Positions 24,164-38,700 of a DNA stretch of 64,000 bases are shown in pieces. The notes beneath the pieces were generated by a model that had not been told where the DNA came from, made no database searches, and saw nothing but the letters and a program-made list of their open reading frames with translations. The stretch is from assembly GCA_964057225.1 (NCBI GenBank), contig OZ059900.1:16755638-16819637 (forward strand), given 5' to 3'. Made by a program: the position numbers and the translations under genes. How positions within the stretch are numbered: position 1 is the stretch's first letter; every line of letters starts with the position of its first letter. This DNA is from Auanema rhodensis (taxonomy: Eukaryota; Nematoda; Chromadorea; Rhabditida; Rhabditidae).

Positions 24164-26899
24164 ACGCTGAAATTCGTTGCATTTGACGACTTATATGAAC
24201 AAAAATCGATTTAATCAATATTAGCCATAAGGGGCGTGCCCTCAGAATATGCTAATTTCCTTAATTTTCTAACCCCTGTTTTTTTGTCGTGAAAGTGGAA
24301 CTAGACGTTGTACGAACAATTTTGAGCTAGGTTTCATTGACATTGCATGAGTTTGAACACATGAAATCGTAAGTCAAAACCTTGTTTACAGCGAAATTTC
24401 CAAAAACTGGTTTTCCAGCATAATAAAATATTTCTCATGGGAAATACTGTGTTTTTGTATTTTTCTAGTGTTCAGCATGTAAAATGCTTCATTTTAGTAT
24501 GTAACACGCTGAAATTCGTTGCATTTGACGACTCATATGAACAAAAATCGATTTAATCAATATTAGCCATAAGGGGCGTGCCCTCAGAATATGCTAATTT
24601 CCTTAATTTTCTAACCCCTGTTTTTTTGTCGTGAAAGTGGAACTAGACGTTGTACGAACAATTTTGAGCTAGGTTTCATTGACATTGCATGAGTTTGAAC
24701 ACATGAAATCGTAAGTCAAAACCTTGTTTACAGCGAAATTTCCAAAAACTGGTTTTCCAGCATAATAAAATATTTTTCATGAGAAATACTGTGTTTTTGT
24801 ATTTTTCTAGTGTTCAGCATGTAAAATGCTTCATTTTAGTATGTAACACGCTGAAATTCGTTGCATTTGACGACTCATATGAACAAAAATCGATTTAATC
24901 AATATTAGCCATAAGGGGCGTGCCCTCAGAATATGCTAATTTCCTTAATTTTCTAACCCCTGTTTTTTTGTCGTGAAAGTGGAACTAGACGTTGTACGAA
25001 CAATTTTGAGCTAGGTTTCATTAACATTGCATGAGTTTGAACACATGAAATCGTAAGTCAAAACCTTGTTTACAGCGAAATTTCCACAAACTGGTTTTCC
25101 AGCATAATAAAATATTTCTCATGGGAAATACTGTGTTTTTGTATTCTTCTAGTGTTCAGCATGTAAAATGCTTCATTTTAGTATGTAACACGCTGAAATT
25201 CGTTGCATTTGACGACTCATATGAACAAAAATCGATTTAATCAATATTAGCCATAAGGGGCGTGCCCTCAGAATATGCTAATTTCCTTAATTTTCTAACC
25301 CTTGTTTTTTTGTCGTGAAAGTGGAACTAGACGTTGTACAAACAATTTTGAGCTAGGTTTCATTGACATTGCATGAGTTTGAACACATGAAATCGTAAGT
25401 CAAAACCTTGTTTACAGCGAAATTTCCAAAAACTGGTTTTCCAGCATGATAAAATATTTCTCATGGGAAATACTGTGTTTTTGTATTTTTCTAGTGTTCA
25501 GCATGTAAAATGCTTCATTTTAGTATGTAACACGCTGAAATTCGTTGCATTTGACGACTCATATGAACAAAAATCGATTTAATCAATATTAGCCATAAGG
25601 GGCGTGCCCTCAGAATATGCTAATTTCCTTAATTTTCTAACCCCTGTTTTTTTGTCGTGAAAGTGGAACTAGACGTTGTACGAACAATTTTGAGCTAGGT
25701 TTCATTAACATTGCATGAGTTTGAACACATGAAATCGTAAGTCAAAACCTTGTTTACAGCGAAATTTCCACAAACTGGTTTTCCAGCATAATAAAATATT
25801 TCTCATGGGAAATACTGTGTTTTTGTATTCTTCTAGTGTTCAGCATGTAAAATGCTTCATTTTAGTATGTAACACGCTGAAATTCGTTGCATTTGACGAC
25901 TCATATGAACAAAAATCGATTTAATCAATATTAGCCATAAGGGGCGTGCCCTCAGAATATGCTAATTTCCTTAATTTTCTAACCCCTGTTTTTTTGTCGT
26001 GAAAGTGGAACTAGACGTTGTACGAACAATTTTGAGCTAGGTTTCATTGACATTGCATGAGTTTGAACACATGAAATCGTAAGTCAAAACCTTGTTTACA
26101 GCGAAATTTCCAAAAACTGGTTTTCCAGCATAATAAAATATTTCTCATGGGAAATACTGTGTTTTTGTATTTTTCTAGTGTTCAGCATGTAAAATGCTTC
26201 ATTTTAGTATGTAACACGCTGAAATTCGTTGCATTTGACGACTCATATGAACAAAAATCGATTTAATCAATATTAGCCATAAGGGGCGTGCCCTCAGAAT
26301 ATGCTAATTTCCTTAATTTTCTAACCCCTGTTTTTTTGTCGTGAAAGTGGAACTAGACGTTGTACGAACAATTTTGAGCTAGGTTTCATTGACATTGCAT
26401 GAGTTTGAACACATGAAATCGTAAGTCAAAACCTTGTTTACAGCGAAATTTCCAAAAACTGGTTTTCCAGCATAATAAAATATTTTTCATGAGAAATACT
26501 GTGTTTTTGTATTTTTCTAGTGTTCAGCATGTAAAATGCTTCATTTTAGTATGTAACACGCTGAAATTCGTTGCATTTGACGACTCATATGAACAAAAAT
26601 CGATTTAATCAATATTAGCCATAAGGGGCGTGCCCTCAGAATATGCTAATTTCCTTAATTTTCTAACCCCTGTTTTTTTGTCGTGAAAGTGGAACTAGAC
26701 GTTGTACGAACAATTTTGAGCTAGGTTTCATTAACATTGCATGAGTTTGAACACATGAAATCGTAAGTCAAAACCTTGTTTACAGCGAAATTTCCACAAA
26801 CTGGTTTTCCAGCATAATAAAATATTTCTCATGGGAAATACTGTGTTTTTGTATTCTTCTAGTGTTCAGCATGTAAAATGCTTCATTTTAGTATGTAAC
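24164..26899 (+). repeat. Duplicated 3-monomer block, 1,710 bp apart
   Basis: 24164-25189 and 25874-26899 both read d, d with TTTTTCATGAGAAATAC, then c with CATTAACATT. The TTTTTCATGAG form is found nowhere else in the right array. An a copy (25190) and a c copy (25532) lie between, giving a 5-monomer spacing. The first block has a private GACTTATATG. Confidence 0.85.
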
Positions 26900-27241
26900 A
26901 CGCTGAAATTCGTTGCATTTGACGACTCATATGAACAAAAATCGATTTAATCAATATTAGCCATAAGGGGCGTGCCCTCAGAATATGCTAATTTCCTTAA
27001 TTTTCTAACCCCTGTTTTTTTGTCGTGAAAGTGGAACTAGACGTTGTACGAACAATTTTGAGCTAGGTTTCATTGACATTGCATGAGTTTGAACACATGA
27101 AATCGTAAGTCAAAACCTTGTTTACAGCGAAATTTCCAAAAACTGGTTTTCCAGCATAATAAAATATTTCTCATGGGAAACACTGTGTTTTTGTATTTTT
27201 CTAGTGTTCAGCATGTAAAATGCTTCATTTTAGTTTGTAAC

Positions 27242-29977
27242 ACGCTGAAATTCGTTGCATTTGACGACTCATATGAACAAAAATCGATTTAATCAATATT
27301 AGCCATAAGGGGCGTGCCCTCAGAATATGCTAATTTCCTTAATTTTCTAACCCCTGTTTTTTTGTCGTGAAAGTGGAACTAGACGTTGTACGAACAATTT
27401 TGAGCTAGGTTTCATTGACATTGCATGAGTTTGAACACATGAAATCGTAAGTCAAAACCTTGTTTACAGCGAAATTTCCAAAAACTGGTTTTCCAGCATA
27501 ATAAAATATTTCTCATGGGAAATACTGTGTTTTTGTATTTTTCTAGTGTTCAGCATGTGAAATGCTTCATTTTAGTGTGTAACACGCTGAAATTCGTTGC
27601 ATTTGACGACTCATATGAACAAAAATCGATTTAATCAATATTAGCCATAAGGGGCGTGCCCTCAGAATATGCTAATTTCCTTAATTTTCTAACCCCTGTT
27701 TTTTTGTCGTGAAAGTGGAAATAGACGTTGTACGAACAATTTTGAGCTAGGTTTCATTGACGTTGCATGAGTTTGAACACATGAAATCGTAAGTCAAAAC
27801 CTTGTTTACAGCGAAATTTCCAAAAACTGGTTTTCCAGCATAATAAAATATTTCTCATGGGAAACACTGTGTTTTTGTATTTTTCTAGTGTTCAGCATGT
27901 AAAATGCTTCATTTTAGTTTGTAACACGCTGAAATTCGTTGCATTTGACGACTCATATGAACAAAAATCGATTTAATCAATATTAGCCATAAGGGGCGTG
28001 CCCTCAGAATATGCTAATTTCCTTAATTTTCTAACCCCTGTTTTTTTGTCGTGAAAGTGGAACTAGACGTTGTACAAACAATTTTGAGCTAGGTTTCATT
28101 GACATTGCATGAGTTTGAACACATGAAATCGTAAGTCAAAACCTTGTTTACAGCGAAATTTCCAAAAACTGGTTTTCCAGCATGATAAAATATTTCTCAT
28201 GGGAAATACTGTGTTTTTGTATTTTTCTAGTGTTCAGCATGTAAAATGCTTCATTTTAGTATGTAACACGCTGAAATTCGTTGCATTTGACGACTCATAT
28301 GAACAAAAATCGATTTAATCAATATTAGCCATAAGGGGCGTGCCCTCAGAATATGCTAATTTCCTTAATTTTCTAACCCCTGTTTTTTTGTCGTGAAAGT
28401 GGAACTAGACGTTGTACGAACAATTTTGAGCTAGGTTTCATTGACATTGCATGAGTTTGAACACATGAAATCGTAAGTCAAAACCTTGTTTACAGCGAAA
28501 TTTCCACAAACTGGTTTTCCAGCATAATAAAATATTTCTCATGGGAAATACTGTGTTTTTGTATTCTTCTAGTGTTCAGCATGTAAAATGCTTCATTTTA
28601 GTTTGTAACACGCTGAAATTCGTTGCATTTGACGACTCATATGAACAAAAATCGATTTAATCAATATTAGCCATAAGGGGCGTGCCCTCAGAATATGCTA
28701 ATTTCCTTAATTTTCTAACCCTTGTTTTTTTGTCGTGAAAGTGGAACTAGACGTTGTACAAACAATTTTGAGCTAGGTTTCATTGACATTGCATGAGTTT
28801 GAACACATGAAATCGTAAGTCAAAACCTTGTTTACAGCGAAATTTCCAAAAACTGGTTTTCCAGCATGATAAAATATTTCTCATGGGAAATACTGTGTTT
28901 TTGTATTTTTCTAGTGTTCAGCATGTAAAATGCTTCATTTTAGTATGTAACACGCTGAAATTCGTTGCATTTGACGACTCATATGAACAAAAATCGATTT
29001 AATCAATATTAGCCATAAGGGGCGTGCCCTCAGAATATGCTAATTTCCTTAATTTTCTAACCCCTGTTTTTTTGTCGTGAAAGTGGAACTAGACGTTGTA
29101 CGAACAATTTTGAGCTAGGTTTCATTGACATTGCATGAGTTTGAACACATGAAATCGTAAGTCAAAACCTTGTTTACAGCGAAATTTCCAAAAACTGGTT
29201 TTCCAGCATAATAAAATATTTCTCATGGGAAATACTGTGTTTTTGTATTTTTCTAGTGTTCAGCATGTGAAATGCTTCATTTTAGTGTGTAACACGCTGA
29301 AATTCGTTGCATTTGACGACTCATATGAACAAAAATCGATTTAATCAATATTAGCCATAAGGGGCGTGCCCTCAGAATATGCTAATTTCCTTAATTTTCT
29401 AACCCCTGTTTTTTTGTCGTGAAAGTGGAAATAGACGTTGTACGAACAATTTTGAGCTAGGTTTCATTGACGTTGCATGAGTTTGAACACATGAAATCGT
29501 AAGGCAAAACCTTGTTTACAGCGAAATTTCCAAAAACTGGTTTTCCAGCATAATAAAATATTTCTCATGGGAAACACTGTGTTTTTGTATTTTTCTAGTG
29601 TTCAGCATGTAAAATGCTTCATTTTAGTTTGTAACACGCTGAAATTCGTTGCATTTGACGACTCATATGAACAAAAATCGATTTAATCAATATTAGCCAT
29701 AAGGGGCGTGCCCTCAGAATATGCTAATTTCCTTAATTTTCTAACCCCTGTTTTTTTGTCGTGAAAGTGGAACTAGACGTTGTACAAACAATTTTGAGCT
29801 AGGTTTCATTGACATTGCATGAGTTTGAACACATGAAATCGTAAGTCAAAACCTTGTTTACAGCGAAATTTCCAAAAACTGGTTTTCCAGCATGATAAAA
29901 TATTTCTCATGGGAAATACTGTGTTTTTGTATTTTTCTAGTGTTCAGCATGTAAAATGCTTCATTTTAGTATGTAAC
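27242..29977 (+). repeat. Duplicated i-e-a' block, 1,710 bp apart
   Basis: 27242-28267 and 28952-29977 both read i, e with GGAAATAGAC, then a copy with 113C, 151A and 259G. Between them lie c with a 336T end (28268) and a (28610), so the spacing is again 5 monomers. The second e copy has a private AAGGCAAAAC. Confidence 0.85.
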
Positions 29978-31345
29978 ACGCTGAAATTCGTTGCATTTGA
30001 CGACTCATATGAACAAAATTCGATTTAATCAATATTAGCCATAAGGGGCGTGCCCTCAGAATATGCTAATTTCCTTAATTTTCTAACCCTTGTTTTTTTG
30101 TCGTGAAAGTGGAACTAGACGTTGTACAAACAATTTTGAGCTAGGTTTCATTGACATTGCATGAGTTTGAACACATGAAATCGTAAGTCAAAACCTTGTT
30201 TACAGCGAAATTTCCAAAAACTGGTTTTCCAGCATGATAAAATATTTCTCATGGGAAATACTGTGTTTTTGTATTTTTCTAGTGTTCAGCATGTAAAATG
30301 CTTCATTTTAGTATGTAACACGCTGAAATTCGTTGCATTTGACGACTCATATGAACAAAAATCGATTTAATCAATATTAGCCATAAGGGGCGTGCCCTCA
30401 GAATATGCTAATTTCCTTAATTTTCTAACCCCTGTTTTTTTGTCGTGAAAGTGGAACTAGACGTTGTACGAACAATTTTGAGCTAGGTTTCATTGACATT
30501 GCATGAGTTTGAACACATGAAATCGTAAGTCAAAACCTTGTTTACAGCGAAATTTCCAAAAACTGGTTTTCCAGCATAATAAAATATTTCTCATGAGAAA
30601 TACTGTGTTTTTGTATTTTTCTAGTGTTCAGCATGTAAAATGCTTCATTTTAGTTTGTAACACGCTGAAATTCGTTGCATTTGACGACTCATATGAACAA
30701 AAATCGATTTAATCAATATTAGCCATAAGGGGCGTGCCCTCAGAATATGCTAATTTCCTTAATTTTCTAACCCTTGTTTTTTTGTCGTGAAAGTGGAACT
30801 AGACGTTGTACGAACAATTTTGAGCTAGGTTTCATTGACATTGCATGAGTTTGAACACATGAAATCGTAAGTCAAAACCTTGTTTACAGCGAAATTTCCA
30901 AAAACTGGTTTTCCAGCATAATAAAATATTTCTCATGGGAAATACTGTGTTTTTGTATTTTTCTAGTGTTCAGCATGTAAAATGCTTCATTTTAGTATGT
31001 AACACGCTGAAATTCGTTGCATTTGACGACTCATATGAACAAAAATCGATTTAATCAATATTAGCCATAAGGGGCGTGCCCTCAGAATATGCTAATTTCC
31101 TTAATTTTCTAACCCCTGTTTTTTTGTCGTGAAAGTGGAACTAGACGTTGTACGAACAATTTTGAGCTAGGTTTCATTGACGTTGCATGAGTTTGAACAC
31201 ATGAAATCGTAAGTCAAAACCTTGTTTACAGCGAAATTTCCAAAAACTGGTTTTCCAGCATAATAAAATATTTCTCATGGGAAACACTGTGTTTTTGTAT
31301 TTTTCTAGTGTTCAGCATGTAAAATGCTTCATTTTAGTTTGTAAC

Positions 31346-31688
31346 ACGCTGAAATTCGTTGCATTTGACGACTCATATGAACAAAAATCGATTTAATCAA
31401 TATTAGCCATAAGGGGCGTGCCCTCAGAATATGCTAATTTCCTTAATTTTCTAACCCCTGTTTATTTTGTCGTGAAAGTGGAACTAGACGTTGTACAAAC
31501 AATTTTGAGCTAGGTTTCATTGACATTGCATGAGTTTGAACACATGAAATCGTAAGTCAAAACCTTGTTTACAGCGAAATTTCCAAAAACTGGTTTTCCA
31601 GCATGATAAAATATTTCTCATGGGAAATACTGTGTTTTTGTATTTTTCTAGTGTTCAGCATGTAAAATGCTTCATTTTAATGTGTAAC
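31346..31688 (+). repeat. 343-bp f-type monomer with insertion
   Basis: The T-run reads CTGTTTATTTTGTCG, one base longer than usual. This is the only length variant between 12194 and 56312. The other 343-bp copies, 10482 and 11851, share a different insertion. Confidence 0.85.
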
Positions 31689-32714
31689 ACGCTGAAATTC
31701 GTTGCATTTGACGACTCATATGAACAAAAATCGATTTAATCAATATTAGCCATAAGGGGCGTGCCCTCAGAATATGCTAATTTCCTTAATTTTCTAACCC
31801 CTGTTTTTTTGTCGTGAAAGTGGAACTAGACGTTGTACGAACAATTTTGAGCTAGGTTTCATTGACATTGCATGAGTTTGAACACATGAAATCGTAAGTC
31901 AAAACCTTGTTTACAGCGAAATTTCCAAAAACTGGTTTTCCAGCATGATAAAATATTTCTCATGGGAAATACTGTGTTTTTGTATTTTTCTAGTGTTCAG
32001 CATGTAAAATGCTTCATTTTAGTATATAACACGCTGAAATTCGTTGCATTTGACGACTCATATGAACAAAAATCGATTTAATCAATATTAGCCATAAGGG
32101 GCGTGCCCTCAGAATATGCTAATTTCCTTAATTTTCTAACCCCTGTTTTTTTGTCGTGAAAGTGGAACTAGACGTTGTACGAACAATTTTGAGCTAGGTT
32201 TCATTGACATTGCATGAGTTTGAACACATGAAATCGTAAGTCAAAACCTTGTTTACAGCGAAATTTCCAAAAACTGGTTTTCCAGCATGATAAAATATTT
32301 CTCATGGGAAATACTGTGTTTTTGTATTTTTCTAGTGTTCAGCATGTAAAATGCTTTATTTTAGTTTGTAACACGCTGAAATTCGTTGCATTTGACGACT
32401 CATATGAACAAAAATCGATTTAATCAATATTAGCCATAAGGGGCGTGCCCTCAGAATATGCTAATTTCCTTAATTTTCTAACCCCTGTTTTTTTGTCGTG
32501 AAAGTGGAACTAGACGTTGTACGAACAATTTTGAGTTAGGTTTCATTGACATTGCATGAGTTTGAACACATGAAATCGTAAGTCAAAACCTTGTTTACAG
32601 CGAAATTTCGAAAAACTGGTTTTCCAGCATAATAAAATATTTCTCATGGGAAATACTGTGTTTTTGTATTCTTCTAGTGTTCAGCATGTGAAATGCTTCA
32701 TTTTAGTGTGTAAC
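31689..32714 (+). repeat. Distant partner of the 7062-8087 block
   Basis: This block carries the same three-monomer signature, with the shared TATATAAC at the end of 31689-32030. It is preceded by e and f copies at 31004 and 31346. The b copy at 32373 is the first b-type after a 21-kb absence, so this block marks a boundary between differently composed parts of the array. Confidence 0.8.
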
Positions 32715-35700
32715 ACGCTGAAATTCGTTGCATTTGACGACTCATATGAACAAAAATCGATTTAATCAATATTAGCCATAAGGGGCGTGCCCTCAGAATA
32801 TGCTAATTTCCTTAATTTTCTAACCCCTGTTTTTTTGTCGTGAAAGTGGAACTAGACGTTGTACGAACAATTTTGAGCTAGGTTTCATTGACATTGCATG
32901 AGTTTGAACACATGAAATCGTAAGTCAAAACCTTGTTTACAGCGAAATTTCCAAAAACTGGTTTTCCAGCATAATAAAATATTTCTCATGGGAAATACTG
33001 TGTTTTTGTATTTTTCTAGTGTTCAGCATGTAAAATGCTTCATTTTAGTATGTAACACGCTGAAATTCGTTGCATTTGACGACTCATATGAACAAAAATC
33101 GATTTAATCAATATTAGCCATAAGGGGCGTGCCCTCAGAATATGCTAATTTCCTTAATTTTCTAACCCTTGTTTTTTTGTCGTGAAAGTGGAACTAGACG
33201 TTGTACAAACAATTTTGAGCTAGGTTTCATTGACATTGCATGAGTTTGAACACATGAAATCGTAAGTCAAAACCTTGTTTACAGCGAAACTTCCAAAAAC
33301 TGGTTTTCCAGCATAATAAAATATTTCTCATGGGAAATACTGTGTTTTTGTATTCTTCTAGTGTTCAGCATGTAAAATGCTTCATTTTAGTATGTAACAC
33401 GCTGAAATTCGTTGCATTTGACGACTCATATGAACAAAAATCGATTTAATCAATATTAGCCATAAGGGGCGTGCCCTCAGAATATGCTAATTTCCTTAAT
33501 TTTCTAACCCCTGTTTTTTTGTCGTGAAAGTGGAACTAGACGTTGTACGAACAATTTTGAGCTAGGTTTCATTGACATTGCATGAGTTTGAACACATGAA
33601 ATCGTAAGTCAAAACCTTGTTTACAGCGAAATTTCCAAAAACTGGTTTTCCAGCATAATAAAATATTTCTCATGGGAAATACTGTGTTTTTGTATTTTTC
33701 TAGTCTTCAGCATGTAAAATGCTTCATTTTAGTATGTAACACGCTGAAATTCGTTGCATTTGACGACTCATATGAACAAAAATCGATTTAATCAATATTA
33801 GCCATAAGGGGCGTGCCCTCAGAATATGCTAATTTCCTTAATTTTCTAACCCCTGTTTTTTTGTCGTGAAAGTGGAACTAGACGTTGTACGAACAATTTT
33901 GAGCTAGGTTTCATTGACATTGCATGAGTTTGAACACATGAAATCGTAAGTCAAAACCTTGTTTACAGCGAAATTTCCACAAACTGGTTTTCCAGCATAA
34001 TAAAATATTTCTCATGGGAAATACTGTGTTTTTGTATTCTTCTAGTGTTCAGCATGTAAAATGCTTCATTTTAGTATGTAACACGCTGAAATTCGTTGCA
34101 TTTGACGACTCATATGAACAAAAATCGATTTAATCAATATTAGCCATAAGGGGCGTGCCCTCAGAATATGCTAATTTCCTTAATTTTCTAACCCCTGTTT
34201 TTTTGTCGTGAAAGTGGAACTAGACGTTGTACGAACAATTTTGAGCTAGGTTTCATTGACATTGCATGAGTTTGAACACATGAAATCGTAAGTCAAAACC
34301 TTGTTTACAGCGAAATTTCCACAAACTGGTTTTCCAGCATAATAAAATATTTCTCATGGGAAATACTGTGTTTTTGTATTCTTCTAGTGTTCAGCATGTA
34401 AAATGCTTCATTTTAGTATGTAACACGCTGAAATTCGTTGCATTTGACGACTCATATGAACAAAAATCGATTTAATCAATATTAGCCATAAGGGGCGTGC
34501 CCTCAGAATATGCTAATTTCCTTAATTTTCTAACCCCTGTTTTTTTGTCGTGAAAGTGGAACTAGACGTTGTACGAACAATTTTGAGCTAGGTTTCATTG
34601 ACATTGCATGAGTTTGAACACATGAAATCGTAAGTCAAAACCTTGTTTACAGCGAAATTTCCAAAAACTGGTTTTCCAGCATAATAAAATATTTCTCATG
34701 GGAAATACTGTGTTTTTGTATTTTTCTAGTGTTCAGCATGTAAAATGCTTCATTTTAGTATGTAACACGCTGAAATTCGTTGCATTTGACGACTCATATG
34801 AACAAAAATCGATTTAATCAATATTAGCCATAAGGGGCGTGCCCTCAGAATATGCTAATTTCCTTAATTTTCTAACCCTTGTTTTTTTGTCGTGAAAGTG
34901 GAACTAGACGTTGTACAAACAATTTTGAGCTAGGTTTCATTGACATTGCATGAGTTTGAACACATGAAATCGTAAGTCAAAACCTTGTTTACAGCGAAAT
35001 TTCCAAAAACTGGTTTTCCAGCATGATAAAATATTTCTCATGGGAAATACTGTGTTTTTGTATTTTTCTAGTGTTCAGCATGTAAAATGCTTCATTTTAG
35101 TATGTAACACGCTGAAATTCGTTGCATTTGACGACTCATATGAACAAAAATCGATTTAATCAATATTAGCCATAAGGGGCGTGCCCTCAGAATATGCTAA
35201 TTTCCTTAATTTTCTAACCCCTGTTTTTTTGTCGTGAAAGTGGAACTAGACGTTGTACGAACAATTTTGAGCTAGGTTTCATTGACATTGCATGAGTTTG
35301 AACACATGAAATCGTAAGTCAAAACCTTGTTTACAGCGAAATTTCCACAAACTGGTTTTCCAGCATAATAAAATATTTCTCATGGGAAATACTGTGTTTT
35401 TGTATTCTTCTAGTGTTCAGCATGTAAAATGCTTCATTTTAGTTTGTAACACGCTGAAATTCGTTGCATTTGACGACTCATATGAACAAAAATCGATTTA
35501 ATCAATATTAGCCATAAGGGGCGTGCCCTCAGAATATGCTAATTTCCTTAATTTTCTAACCCTTGTTTTTTTGTCGTGAAAGTGGAACTAGACGTTGTAC
35601 AAACAATTTTGAGCTAGGTTTCATTGACATTGCATGAGTTTGAACACATGAAATCGTAAGTCAAAACCTTGTTTACAGCGAAATTTCCAAAAACTGGTTT

Positions 35701-38700
35701 TCCAGCATGATAAAATATTTCTCATGGGAAATACTGTGTTTTTGTATTTTTCTAGTGTTCAGCATGTAAAATGCTTCATTTTAGTATGTAACACGCTGAA
35801 ATTCGTTGCATTTGACGACTCATATGAACAAAAATCGATTTAATCAATATTAGCCATAAGGGGCGTGCCCTCAGAATATGCTAATTTCCTTAATTTTCTA
35901 ACCCCTGTTTTTTTGTCGTGAAAGTGGAACTAGACGTTGTACGAACAATTTTGAGCTAGGTTTCATTGACATTGCATGAGTTTGAACACATGAAATCGTA
36001 AGTCAAAACCTTGTTTACAGCGAAATTTCCACAAACTGGTTTTCCAGCATAATAAAATATTTCTCATGGGAAATACTGTGTTTTTGTATTCTTCTAGTGT
36101 TCAGCATGTAAAATGCTTCATTTTAGTTTGTAACACGCTGAAATTCGTTGCATTTGACGACTCATATGAACAAAAATCGATTTAATCAATATTAGCCATA
36201 AGGGGCGTGCCCTCAGAATATGCTAATTTCCTTAATTTTCTAACCCCTGTTTTTTTGTCGTGAAAGTGGAACTAGACGTTGTACGAACAATTTTGAGCTA
36301 GGTTTCATTGACATTGCATGAGTTTGAACACATGAAATCGTAAGTCAAAACCTTGTTTACAGCGAAATTTCCAAAAACTGGTTTTCCAGCATAATAAAAT
36401 ATTTCTCATGGGAAATACTGTGTTTTTGTATTTTTCTAGTCTTCAGCATGTAAAATGCTTCATTTTAGTATGTAACACGCTGAAATTCGTTGCATTTGAC
36501 GACTCATATGAACAAAAATCGATTTAATCAATATTAGCCATAAGGGGCGTGCCCTCAGAATATGCTAATTTCCTTAATTTTCTAACCCTTGTTTTTTTGT
36601 CGTGAAAGTGGAACTAGACGTTGTACGAACAATTTTGAGCTAGGTTTCATTGACATTGCATGAGTTTGAACACATGAAATCGTAAGTCAAAACCTTGTTT
36701 ACAGCGAAATTTCGAAAAACTGGTTTTCCAGCATAATAAAATATTTCTCATGGGAAATACTGTGTTTTTGTATTCTTCTAGTGTTCAGCATGTGAAATGC
36801 TTCATTTTAGTGTGTAACACGCTGAAATTCGTTGCATTTGACGACTCATATGAACAAAAATCGATTTAATCAATATTAGCCATAAGGAGCGTGCCCTCAG
36901 AATATGCTAATTTCCTTAATTTTCTAACCCCTGTTTTTTTGTCGTGAAAGTGGAACTAGACGTTGTACGAACAATTTTGAGCTAGGTTTCATTGACATTG
37001 CATGAGTTTGAACACATGAAATCGTAAGTTAAAACCTTGTTTACAGCGAAATTTCCAAAAACTGGTTTTCCAGCATAATAAAATATTTCTCATGGGAAAT
37101 ACTGTGTTTTTGTATTTTTCTAGTGTTCAGCATGTAAAATGCTTCATTTTAGTATGTAACACGCTGAAATTCGTTGCATTTGACGACTCATATGAACAAA
37201 AATCGATTTAATCAATATTAGCCATAAGGGGCGTGCCCTCAGAATATGCTAATTTCCTTAATTTTCTAACCCTTGTTTTTTTGTCGTGAAAGTGGAACTA
37301 GACGTTGTACAAACAATTTTGAGCTAGGTTTCATTGACATTGCATGAGTTTGAACACATGAAATCGTAAGTCAAAACCTTGTTTACAGCGAAATTTCCAA
37401 AAACTGGTTTTCCAGCATGATAAAATATTTCTCATGGGAAATACTGTGTTTTTGTATTTTTCTAGTGTTCAGCATGTAAAATGCTTCATTTTAGTATGTA
37501 ACACGCTGAAATTCGTTGCATTTGACGACTCATATGAACAAAAATCGATTTAATCAATATTAGCCATAAGGGGCGTGCCCTCAGAATATGCTAATTTCCT
37601 TAATTTTCTAACCCTTGTTTTTTTGTCGTGAAAGTGGAACTAGACGTTGTACGAACAATTTTGAGCTAGGTTTCATTGACATTGCATGAGTTTGAACACA
37701 TGAAATCGTAAGTCAAAACCTTGTTTACAGCGAAATTTCGAAAAACTGGTTTTCCAGCATAATAAAATATTTCTCATGGGAAATACTGTGTTTTTGTATT
37801 CTTCTAGTGTTCAGCATGTGAAATGCTTCATTTTAGTGTGTAACACGCTGAAATTCGTTGCATTTGACGACTCATATGAACAAAAATCGATTTAATCAAT
37901 ATTAGCCATAAGGGGCGTGCCCTCAGAATATGCTAATTTCCTTAATTTTCTAACCCCTGTTTTTTTGTCGTGAAAGTGGAACTAGACGTTGTACGAACAA
38001 TTTTGAGCTAGGTTTCATTGACATTGCATGAGTTTGAACACATGAAATCGTAAGTCAAAACCTTGTTTACAGCGAAATTTCCAAAAACTGGTTTTCCAGC
38101 ATGATAAAATATTTCTCATGGGAAATACTGTGTTTTTGTATTTTTCTAGTGTTCAGCATGTAAAATGCTTCATTTTAGTATGTAACACGCTGAAATTCGT
38201 TGCATTTGACGACTCATATGAACAAAAATCGATTTAATCAATATTAGCCATAAGGGGCGTGCCCTCAGAATATGCTAATTTCCTTAATTTTCTAACCCCT
38301 GTTTTTTTGTCGTGAAAGTGGAACTAGACGTTGTACGAACAATTTTGAGCTAGGTTTCATTGACATTGCATGAGTTTGAACCCATGAAATCGTAAGTCAA
38401 AACCTTGTTTACAGCGAAATTTCCAAAAACTGGTTTTCCAGCATAATAAAATATTTCTCATGGGAAATACTGTGTTTTTGTATTTTTCTAGTGTTCAGCA
38501 TGTAAAATGCTTCATTTTAGTTTGTAACACGCTGAAATTCGTTGCATTTGACGACTCATATGAACAAAAATCGATTTAATCAATATTAGCCATAAGGGGC
38601 GTGCCCTCAGAATATGCTAATTTCCTTAATTTTCTAACCCCTGTTTTTTTGTCGTGAAAGTGGAACTAGACGTTGTACGAACAATTTTGAGCTAGGTTTC

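Larger units (their letters stand above)
11509..32372 (+). other. Array domain lacking b-type monomers
   Basis: No copy with TTTCGAAAAAC (238G) is found across about 20.9 kb (61 monomers), although 26 occur in the remaining 117. The domain instead holds 13 of 14 e copies, all i copies and the CATTAACATT c subgroup. It is a separately homogenised subfamily block. The boundaries are the b copies at 11167 and 32373. Confidence 0.8.
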
